NCBI RefSeq assembly: GCF_014839805.1
Contig: NC_051128.1
Coordinates: forward strand, 14,088,466-14,152,465
Length of the DNA: 64,000 nt
DNA from: Manduca sexta
Lineage: Eukaryota; Arthropoda; Insecta; Lepidoptera; Sphingidae
Direction: 5' to 3'
Part shown: piece by piece, positions 11,201 to 23,200 of the stretch
How the letters are laid out: the number at the start of each line of letters is the position of its first letter
Position numbering within the stretch: position 1 is the first letter of the stretch
Translations under genes and position numbers: made by a program
The notes under the pieces: generated by a model
Seen by the model: only the letters and a program-made list of their open reading frames with translations
Told to the model about the DNA's origin: nothing
Database searches by the model: none

Positions 11201-14200
11201 AACAGCGCAATTTATATATTAGGCTCGGGACTTATTGACCGATGTGTTATATTGCACATACAACAGATGAGAGTACAAAGTTAACAATGAAGCCATCTCG
11301 GGCATTAACGAATATATATTTATAACAATGTAACACCACGTTTTAGTAAATTGGTTTACAGCGAACCTTCCCCGGGGTGCCTTTGATGCATTTCCATCTG
11401 GCGCACAGTTATCGGATCACGGCTATTGTGCAATGGCTTCCGGTTTAATTATGGCGTGATCTGAAATACTGACAGTCTGGATTTGACATGTTATTAGTAA
11501 CCGCCACGTCTACGCTTTGTACACTGTTTATATTTACAATTCTAATTGATTTATTCCAAGTATATATAGGTATTATCCTGATATTATAAATGCGAAAGTT
11601 TGTGAGGATGGATGTATGTTTGTTCCTCTTTCACGAAAAAATTACTCAATGGAATTGGATGAAACTTTATAGTAATATTGGTTATACATCAGAATAACAC
11701 ATAGGCTACAATTTATAATGATTTTGTGTAATTTGGTCGTTATATAACGAAACATATCAAATAAGTCGGAAAAAAATTGCTATCTTGGCGTACGCTGCCT
11801 AAACTGTTGGAGTTAAACAAAGATGATGTATGGTAGGATTCTTTATCTTAAATAGTTGTAAATAAAAGTCCGCGACAGCATATATCTACCTTTTATGTAG
11901 AAGCTACTATGACCAATATAGTGAGCCATAAATATAATTAAATCAGATACTTATTTTAGCGGGACTTTTATCCCGAAAAACTCTTCCACGCGGGCGAAGC
12001 CGCGAGCAAAAGCTAGTATTATTATATTTAGAAATAATAATAATTATTCTTATAAATTGTATTGACGTATCATACGTGCAACTTTTAATGACTACGTGAT
12101 AAATAAAGTATTTTATTTTATATATTTATTAATCTGTCGAATTAGACAAAAAGTAGCTGAACAAATTTAAAATTTTAAAATTCCTTTTAACTTTTACGTC
12201 CTAATCAAAAATTGTTTTTACTTTAGTTAAATAAATTTCAAATGGTTGACTTTATTTAGATAAAGAAAAAAGTAAATTTCAATTCAAGTCATTATGTAGA
12301 ATCGTTTTGAAGTTTTCAGATTTCCAGACACTTATGTGACTTATTGTGTATCATTTTTCTTTATATATTTTTAACGTATCAGTCGTCATCTCTCTACCAA
12401 ATCGCCTTTGCAATCCATTCAAAGGTTATCTAAGAAATCGCGGAGAGTATTAAATCGCCAAATTGTACTTCTGTGTTTTTATAATCTTAGTTTTTTATAC
12501 AGCCGTGACAAAGTGACCTGATGGTAAGTGGAGTGTGGTTCAATAGAATGTCGACTGACGAGAGATGATTACCCCTCGGCAGTCGACACAATTATGCCGG
12601 CATGTTAGTACCGGATATACACAGGCTAATCCTGGAACGCGACACACTGACGTGTGTCACTATGCCGGGTTTAAACACATTGTGTACGATGGTCAGTGGT
12701 CACTTTCCGGGCGACCGCCGTATTATCCGGGTTATCGGGGCGGCTATTGTGTTTATACATTTATCTAACTTATGATGTACAATGATTTCTAATATTTACG
12801 CGAACGTTAGACATTAAAATGAAATTATTTTGCAGATTTTGTCGCGGCTTTTTATATTATAATTTTATCTCGTATTTCGAAGACTTTGCAGCCTTCGTGG
12901 TCACAGGGTGGCTGAGGTGTTGGTCATCCGAAAATTCAAAGTTACAATATGTACCTATATTTTACAATTATATAATTTAAAAAAAAAATCATATTAGTGG
13001 TCCGATCTACGCAAAAGTTCACAGTGTCTTAAACATTTTCGAATTTCAAGACTGCAAAATAGTTTTATTTTATGATGTACAATAAAGTGAGTAAATAAAA
13101 TAAATAACGTTTTGGGCTAATATATTTGTGTTAAAACTCGCGGATATTAATTTGGTGTGGTGAACATTATTGCTATTGTCTATTCTGCCCGATAGTTATA
13201 GACCGTGTTCACGTCTTTCTTGCTTTCTTGCTAGCAAAGACCAGTTTAAATTAAATATCTAAAATGCTTCGAAATTATTTTTTCTAATTTAAAATGAAAA
13301 TACCTTATTTAAATTATCTAACTACTTGTGCAAAATATTTGTAGCGTGCAATAATTAATTTTGATTATAATAATATTATCCTTATTTTAAAGGTTTTGTT
13401 TATTGATTTTTATATCCCTCACAGTAAAATATAAACTCATCTCCTATATTCATGGCTATGGATCGCATACTATCTCCCAACGGCACTACCTTACATTGTC
13501 AATCCAATCTTTGTCAGTATCCAATTTCAATCCGTAATTCCATACGCAATAGATAACAGACACTGTGTCCACGGCTCCTAGCCATGTATATTAAGTAGTG
13601 TATGACACGACATGTACACCCACACCTTGTATGCTAGATGGGGTGAATAAAGACGCAAGTTTTATAGGTACTTTAAGCCAGTTAGGCAACACGTAATTGA
13701 ATTACAAAATAAACGATTATGATTACAAAATGTAATTGGGATTACGATTACAATTACATTTTTAATTCGTAATGGTAATAATATTTTTTTTGTAATTCTT
13801 ATTGGTAATCATTTACTTTTTTGATTACGAATACTTTTATTTCCAATTTATTTATGTATGTACGCATTCTGAGAAGGTGAAATATAGCAGGATATTATAT
13901 ATAACATACAAAATACAGTTAATTTTTTTGTTTTAGTAGGCAGATTTTCAAAAATATAGTTTTTATTAATTACGATTCTGGAAAATTCGGATTATTATAT
14001 TTACGCAACATAGTAATTAGTACTTGAAATTAGATTTTAGACAACTAGCTTTTAAAAACCAACATCCGTGGAAAGCACTCACAAATGTAATTGCAAGTAC
14101 TAATGAATGTAATCTCGATTAACTTTTAACGATTGCAATAATGTGAATGTAATCTGATTACATTAAATCTAATTACAAGATATAGGATTACATGTAACTA

Positions 14201-17200
14201 TAATTACTAAACTAATTACAAAGTAATTAATTACGCCCTTACTTTACGCCATACTTATACCATACCATTTGATAGGAGGTAACCTTATTGTAATATCGAA
14301 CACAAATTCCGGGTTGATACTAAGCAGAAAATGCAATAACACTATCCGACCAGGGGATCGAACCCCAAAACCCAACGGTAGAGTGCAACAACTACGCCAC
14401 CGACACATGCGAGACATGCAAGCCTTTGAATGGGGAACTGAAATATTTAAATTCCAGTTCAATTTATGTCCATCGATCGGGAGGTTTAAGACCTAAATAC
14501 AAGAATAGAATAGACGATGCCGCTACTGACCTAACGCTATGTTTAAACTGAAATATATTAATGTAAGTCCATTTTACATAGACTTGTAATAATAGTTGAG
14601 GATTATTTTAGATACTGCTATTAATGAAGGTAAATTGATTTTATTGACTATTGCAGTTTTTTTTATAAACAAAGTATTGTTCCGAGTGTTTATTTAAATT
14701 ATTTTTAATCAATTGAGACGAGAAAGTTCGGAAATTATTTGTTTGGAGTTTTAACATTCTATGACACAATCTTGTAATAAATTAAAGTTCATTCAATAGG
14801 GGACCGGCCTATGCTTGATTTTGTACATTATTCTATATGTAATGGTTAATAATACGAAACAGAAGCACTCCGGCGAAAACTGCATAGAAATTGGTTAAAA
14901 AATTAGCGAGTAATTCATATTTAAAATATTGTAATGTGCAGAAGTGGGCGCGATGTGGGGATATCGCTTCATCTCTTTCTTTCGCACTCGTCATAATTCC
15001 CGATGACGTCACATGTGGGTATTTCGTCTCTTTTCTGCTTCTTGTTAATTACCCCTTCCAACGAAATTCAAAGACTTATAACTTGTTTATTTTTTACCGG
15101 ATTTTAATAATTCCTTCTATGTTATAATTTATATTAGGTAAATATTTGATAATAGTAAAGAACAAAAATGAGTCCGGTACCCTATTAAGGTGCGTTGGGG
15201 TTAAATCGGACGCTTTTTCAACGTGTTAAACAGTGTTCTCGAATTATTTTTTTACAAGAATTATATAGAAGTTATCATAATGAATCATTAACTTAGCTAT
15301 ATGTTATTAAATATATTAAATGGTATAAATTTTTTCGATTTCTTAAATATAACAGTTAATGTTTTATAAGGCTTTAAAAAAGTACCATACTTTTAGAAAT
15401 GTGTGAGAAAGATAGGACCTTCACAGGTATAGTTCGGACTACTATCTAAAACCGTCTATGTTAAAGGGATTCTAAAATCCATAAAAAGAGTATATTCTGA
15501 TCTAGATAGTTATTTATAAACATTCAAAAAATTTAATAAATTTCGTAAGATATTTTTAGAAGCGAACTTTGTTTTTTTAAGAGTTCTAGGTATACGATCT
15601 TACCCCACTTGAGTGACAGTGTAGATATTTTTAAAAATATTCGAAGAAATTGTACATACACGTTAAAATAAATAACAAATAAACAAAATTGATCATTCAC
15701 CTGAGCTAAAAAAAATTACATAATTACTGAGTTCAGAAGTTTTCTTGTATAAATTTTGACAAAAACTTGCATTATTTTACAAGTGCTAGATCGAACGATT
15801 TTTATCCGTTCTTTAACGACAAATAATTGTATGTGTAAAGATCGGATCTCAGGGAATATACGTGTTTCGACAAATTTGAATAAACAAGTCACAAGATTTA
15901 TTTCTTTTATGATACTACATAACTACAAAATTAATTGAAAACAGTAAATACTAAATTAAAATTAGGCAAATTCTTGCATGGGGTTAATCCGGATCTGCCG
16001 GGGAACGACGAAACACCGATATTCTGTTTGCTAGCACCGTAAACATTATTTACTTGACGGATTCGCTCATGCGAACTAGTGGAACGTAGGGAACAAGATG
16101 GGGTCGCTGGTAGTGTTGTCCGAAAACAAAAATTATAACACAATAGCGAGGTATTTGAATTATACGATGTTACACCTCCTACGATCTTACCCCAACGCGC
16201 CTTATATTTCATAAGTTGACATTCGTTGTAAACCTATCAAACTATAAAACCATTTCCTCTTTGTTAAATGCTACACACCGAGTTTGCCGCGCAACTTACG
16301 GTTCGTATTGAACGGATCTTGCCTATTTACAGTAAAGACTATTTATTCTTACCATCGGACATTTGTGATAACACGAGGACAACGTCGGCCGGTGATAATA
16401 ATCATCGCTTATGTTCTTCGGTATAGTAATCCAAGGTTTAAACACTTTCACAGGACCCGCTATATTCAACAACATCCTTCTAGTTGTCGCATTTAACCCT
16501 TTAACTTCTTGCATCGGCATATCAAATACATGGGTAGCAGCGAAGAAATTATCTATAGTATCATTTACGTTATTATTCCTGTTGAAAATTGTACCATCTA
16601 CTACAATTAGTTGTTTTATTTCATTATATTCCGTATCATGTTTATTTTCAACCGTTATACTCAATCCATTACAAATGTGGTAATCAGTTATGTTATATTT
16701 AAGTTTATTCTCGCAATTATATTTCCAAAGCTGACATTCGTTGTGAAACAGTCTAACTTTAAATCCCTTCCCTTCCTGCCTGATGCCACAGACTTGGAGC
16801 TTATCCGATTCATTGGCGCAGTCGTATTTATCGCATTCCGGTTTCATTAGCTCTTCTCCATCATTCGTTATTAATTTTCCATTCGACTTCTCGCAATAAT
16901 TTGAATTTATTAACCCGTACGCTGAAAAAACACTTCAATATTTGCAAACAAATAAAAATAACATCCAATTAAGCAAGATATTTCAGAGAATTTGTATTTT
17001 GAGTCTTAATTTAGCAACAGTATCGAAATTTGGCGCTGATCGGGGTTCTGATTTGAAAGTCGTAGACATTTATGTCTGGTAGACAAAATGGAATACAAAT
17101 AGCGGGCGATGTACAAAATCGTAAACAGATGAATCTCATTTTTGTTCCTAATGGACGACACCTAACCCGTTATTACTAACACGTGATATTTGTGAGTGCT

Positions 17201-20200
17201 ACATATTTTATACATGCGTCCAATATTCTTAAATAAAAAAGCAAATAGTACTTATAGTAAAAAAAAAGAAAGCAGTTTTTTGTTATATTTAAGCATTTGT
17301 GATATATGTCTGTTCAATATAAAACTATTTCATAAGGATTGCCCTCACGGTTCCATCGATCAAACAGGGTAAAAAATATTTTTATACCTGGTTTTTTCTG
17401 CCTGGGGAAGCTCTCTAATCGATTTAGTTCGTTAAGTGCTGGAGGTAATTCAATAAAAACTTTTACTGTAAAAATATGGAAGCGATATTTGCAAATATTT
17501 ATTTTATGACTAGATATGGATGGCTATTTCGCCTTTGTAAAAGATCTTTGCCCGTATAGCTTGTATTATTTTGCGGGAAATGAAAAATTAATCCAGGACA
17601 TAGTATATCGGTGTTGCAAAAATCTAAATCTGTAAGTTTCTAGTCTAATTATCCAAAAATCTTTACAAACTTTTGCATGTTTAATACTAACTTCAGATAA
17701 GATTTTATTGTCAAAATGGAAAATAAACTGCCTATAAAATATATTGTTTGCATGTTTGATGCAGTGATCAGAACATATCCGAGAGTTGCAGTTTATATAC
17801 AATAACCGATCCCTTTGAGAGATTTATTGAAGCGGGGTGAAGGTTTAATATCAGCCGTGTGGGTCTCGTGCTCAAGGCTCTTATGTGCATACTGAGAATA
17901 ATATTTAATGTCACTTGCATATTGATGTGAAATGATAAAATCATTGTTTATTTTGGTGCCAGTATTGCGTTCTTTTATGTTTTGTATAATATTTCCTTCT
18001 TCCATGTTTGAAGAGATGTAATTCGTAATAAGATTTAATTTTATTTTGGCTGATTTTTTTTTCAACCATACATTTTTACAAATAAATTACACCTATATAT
18101 TTTCGTTTCTAAGGATTACACATTTTAAAAACTTCATGCGTCAAAAGGTAATTGAGTCAAGATAAAAAATTCGCGGAAAAAAAATCTATGAAAAAGATGA
18201 ATATCGCATGAAAATTCTTAATAAATAAAATTGTTATTGTAATATGAAAAAGAAAGTCCACGGGCAGAAGTTAGTTATATTTTTAAATTACCACGTCAGA
18301 ATTACACAACAAATAAAGATGATAATTGCGAAAACGGCTTGCTACGTAGCCAGTGTAAAGGCAAGTACAGGCGGCACTTACAGCTTTCTCTTTGTTAACA
18401 ACTCTAAGCCGTCTCACACATTAGTTGCACTGATCGAAAACTAAGTACATCTTACAGGCGTATACTCGAGGCCTTGGGAAATACAAATTGATAAGTAGCA
18501 AAACTCTAGCATGCAATACGACACGACTTTACCTGACTGAAGGAATAGATAGAGGTGCACATACAAAATAGTTTAGCAAGTATATTAAATATCTATTTAC
18601 TAAGTTCACGTGTATATCACCGGAACTAGCTAGAATTACAAGTGCATGCATACCGTCTAATTTACATCCGTCATCTAACATCATAGAGAGCGAGGCTATC
18701 GTCCAAAATTTTTATTTCCACAGCTATTTGCTTTGTTTTTAAATTTGTAATATCGCCGGAACTAGCTAGCTAGTAGAAGTGCACGTATACCGTCTAATTT
18801 ACATTCGTCACCTAATAGCATACGGAGTGAGGCTATCGTTCAAAATTTTAATCCACGGCCATTTGTTTTTAAATGTTGTCCATAGATGGACTTAATGCTG
18901 TAGGCATTATTTATCAGTCAACGTAAGGGTGGTGCAGTGATGAATAAGGTAGGTGCATCAACAAAATCTTTTGCGATAAACAAATAGATTTGAGTGTTAT
19001 AAACTAAAAGACACATGTTTTAAAGTTGTAGGATATTAGACTTTAACTCATAGTGTCGGGGATGGGGTCAATCCTATGTAAATATCCCGTCAGTGAAAAA
19101 AAAAACTTCAGGATAGAGTCAAAGCTAAAAGTATCCCTGTTGGAAAAAAAATCTTTATTTAAATTACATAAAAGTACAGACGATAAATGCAAGAAGTACT
19201 TAAATTAGGCTAAGTCTGTATCTAAACAAACCGATTAATATTGTATGGGATAATTAAAATGGTTAACCGCGAGTTTGAGGCCGTCTATATACCCATCTCA
19301 GATTTATTCGTAATGTCAATTTAGATGAGATATGTATTATATTATGATTTATTATGTTTACACGAATATAGGACATTAAAATTAAACTATTTTTCGGATT
19401 ATATCGCAGACTTCAGGACACTGAGAGCTCATTCTGCGTAGATCTGACCACCAATAGCAAAACTTTACAAAGTTGTATAATTCTAAAATGTAGATATTGT
19501 TACTTTGATGGCCAACACTTTAGTTTCCCCCGTGACCACGCAGGCTGCAGTCTTCGAAACGTCGGTAGAAAATTAAAATATATAAACCACCATAAAATCC
19601 GAAAAAATAGGTTTTTCTAATATGTTTTACATGATATTAAAGTACATTCGGAATATTCTGTATAATTTAAAGACACCTGTAACAAATCTTGTGACAAAGC
19701 AATAGTTACGTATCAGGCCAATTACGTTTAATTTTATATATATACGTATATAGTATATACGATGAGAAACCAACACAATCTCCTGTCACATAGCAATTTC
19801 CTGCTTATTAGACGCTTTGACGCACCGGATCCCTATCAATTTGTTATCAATTATCTTGTGTTTAGTAATTAATGTGTTGCAATCCTATATTTTAATTAAT
19901 ATCAATACTAAGTACTAAGTAGGTACATTGTAACTGTTCTATCATGTAATATTCTATTATATAAATTATTTATTATTGTAATTTCTCCTGTTTCTTTTTC
20001 TTTTTAGGCACAATTCCCTCTGTATTTGCATGAAGTGTTTTTTTTATTGTGCATTTTTTTTAATAACTACAAATGTATTTTGACTTAGTGAACAATGGTT
20101 TATTGACCTTTTGTCGATGAATTGCACCAGACTTGATTCTCTCTCTTCATATCTAACATATTGAGGAGTACTGTACTATAGGTAATGTACTGCGGATTAA

Positions 20201-23200
20201 AATTATCATTTGTCTCGCTGCAGGAGCTTGCGTCTCATTATAGAGCCGAACCTCTCCTCTCATGTTTAGCTACGATCGAAACTGCCAAACGATAATACCA
20301 TGATGACAAATCTATCCCAGTGGAGTGGTGGTAGCGTAACTATGAACTGTGTGGTCTTGGGTTTGATGTTCAGTATCCAAAAAAATGTGGTTTCCAATAA
20401 AAAATTCTAAAGTTATTTTCGATTCGGTTGTTCCCGCTCTCAATACTCAGTAATTGTATCTCTACCTACCGTTTTTGCTGGATGGCGTGTCCTGTATAGA
20501 TACTGTTCTATAAGTTAAAGACCACGTCAGTGACTTTCTCCCTTGCACTCTTTCGGCTAGATGGCGTGTAGGTGCTGTTCTATAAGTTAAAGACCACGTC
20601 AGAGACTTCCTCCCTCACACCCGCCACTGTAGCTCCTATAGTTAAAGCCACGTCAGTGATTATAAAACGCCACGTCATATTTCAATCCTCAGTTCGATAA
20701 TTTGAAGGACTAAAATGGTCAGAATCGAAAAGATTCGTGCGTTGAAATGTTCTAAATTATTTCTTTGTGTTTGAAGTTATTTATTTGTAATGATCAGCGA
20801 ATATTTTTATTTCTAACGGAAAATATCTTACGAAGCCTTGTTGTATCTAAGATTACAAGATTTTCAGTTATAATGTTTAGATTACACAACATCGGGCCGT
20901 ATGGTAATCTATACAATAGTCATAAAAATGTCTCCATTAGAACAATTTTGCATATACTTATACTAGACGTAAATTTAAATTAACTAGAAGTTCGTAGTTA
21001 TAATTTCCAGGTATTTTACAACTGTTTCATTTTTTAAATGGCATAGCATGCGACAGGGAAAATTGCCCTTTAGCGGTGGAACTAAGCAAACACGAGGCAG
21101 TTTTAAATTGACTTCCCCTTCAGTTGACAAGGGGTTTCCATTTGAACCGGTGTAAAATTGCAGCTCGAAGTTACTTTCGCAAACTCTTTCAATTAACAAC
21201 GGTTCATTTGTAATTGCATGGGAATTTAGTTGAAGGTACACTGTTTTGGTTTTGAATGTTTAGAATTGTGTACGTTAGTTTTGTTATTGTATTTGAAATA
21301 TAATTTTTCCTAGAATAAGAACATTAATTAATTATTGTAAAATCTTTGCGTACATTTTTTCTTTGTTACATACTTTGAAACTCATTAGAAAGTGACTGAT
21401 AAGGTTAAACGCCGTATGTACCCTATGTACCATAAAAAATAATCCCTAATCCCTTTCCGACTGCCTCGGTGGCGTAGTTGTATTGCATGTCCGGTACAAT
21501 AGCGCTCTGAGGTCCTGGGTTCGAATCCCGGGTCGTGCAGTGATATTTGGGTTTTTCTGCTCAGTATCAGCCCGGAGTCTGGAATTTGTGCCCGATATGG
21601 CGATAGGCTCGCCCCCTATCACATCATGGGACGGAACATACTTGGCGAAAAGTGGGTGCCCTAGTTGCGCCTCTGCATACCCCTTCGGGGATAAATGCGT
21701 GATGTTATGTATGTATGTATGTAATCCCTTTCCTTTGGTCACACAATAACTTGATCACGTAAACTAATTCATTCATATTATTTTAGATTTCTAATATTTT
21801 GTAAAAGGTTCTTGAGGAAAGACAAATTATAAAATTGTTTACAAAAATGGAAAATTTAAGAATTCTTTATGACTATTTTACGTTTGCGCGTTTAAAATTT
21901 GACGCGCGTCATGAATGTGAATTTAGCAGACCGTTTTTTTGTATTAGTAGTTAATAATAAAATAGTTCTTCTGTACGTATGTATGTCGCTGAATACTTCC
22001 TGAAACGTAGGACAGATTTTGATGATTTTTTTGTGTTTTCGTGTGCGTCCCTGGATGGGATAGATTTACAATTGGACCCGGTAAGTGGCGCTGTCCTTAG
22101 GTGAGAGGATTTTGTCTCCTTTATAAGGCAGAACAACGTCTGTCGGGAATGCTAGTTTTTGTTAAAAGAGATACGTAATAATAACGCTTATCTAGGACAA
22201 CGCATTCAACTTTTTAAATTATTTAAGTGTTCCTGTAACTTGAAATAAATAATGTAACAAATTAAATTATTAAATAATATTGTACAAATGTATTGTAAGA
22301 GGATTCTATATGTATTATTGCTCGATATTATTCGTCGCTTGTTTCCAAGATCAGATTTTCTCTTTTTTTCTTGTCTTAAACGAGAATTCAAGCCATTCAA
22401 AATCATTAATACGCATTATAAACAATTATTATTACAAAACAAAATTCCCAGTCCCAGATAATCTCAAAACTACCAAACGTATTTCGATGAAATTTTGTAT
22501 GGAAATAGCTCAATACCTCAGGGGCCTTATTCTCTATCCCGCACGTTATTTTAACAGTGCGTAACAAGCATGTAACACAACGCACCATGTTTAGGACTAT
22601 AGAAATTTGGCTTACAGAATACCATTCCACGCACATTTCTCGAAGATAACATGACACGGCCGCGTTACGCGTTTACACTATCATACAGAATAAGGGCCCA
22701 GGAAGGTAAAACTTTTTATCTCGGGAACATATATAGCGGGATTTTTATGTCGGAAAAACTCATTCACGCGGGGGAAGCAGCGGGCAAAAGCTAATAAAAT
22801 GTAATTATAACGGAAGGTATGGTGTATTTTCGTTATCGTCCTACATTTTTGTTACTAATAAGTATCGTGGGCATATGTCGGATCACAATAACCGAAGTCA
22901 GATTTTAGTAGTTGTAGTTTTTGTCCCAAAACAATTAAAATTCCAACAACACAAACTACTACGGAACGCGAGACAGTCTCCACGCACCCACAGCACTAAT
23001 CTCCAATAATAATATTACTCGACCACTTGATTTAAACCAGCTGCATTGCAAATTTTTCATAGGCTTGTCATTATCATTGACTACTAGCTTTCCGGCCTTC
23101 TTGAAGTCGTCTGACATCCTCATAGCGCTGTGTTGCGAAGATTCTGTCGAACGCCATAAGATGGCGTTGGCGTTCCATTTAAAATGACTCGATGACGACA

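Noticed and set aside
15931..16212. 93-codon minus-strand frame with several cysteines
   Set aside because: It starts in the decayed Kazal copy and reads into the transposon terminus (KYKARWGK is the TIR translated).
16323..16352. Extension of Kazal exon 2 to the stop at 16323
   Set aside because: ATG|GTAAGA is a strong donor, and exon 3 at 9502 continues the cysteine pattern in phase 0.
21510..21540. Possible functional tRNA gene
   Set aside because: A and B boxes are present but the acceptor stem does not close and a SINE body follows.
21446..21749. Open frames on both strands
   Set aside because: Both are translations of the tRNA-derived SINE; the same frames recur at 51506-51746 in the other copy.
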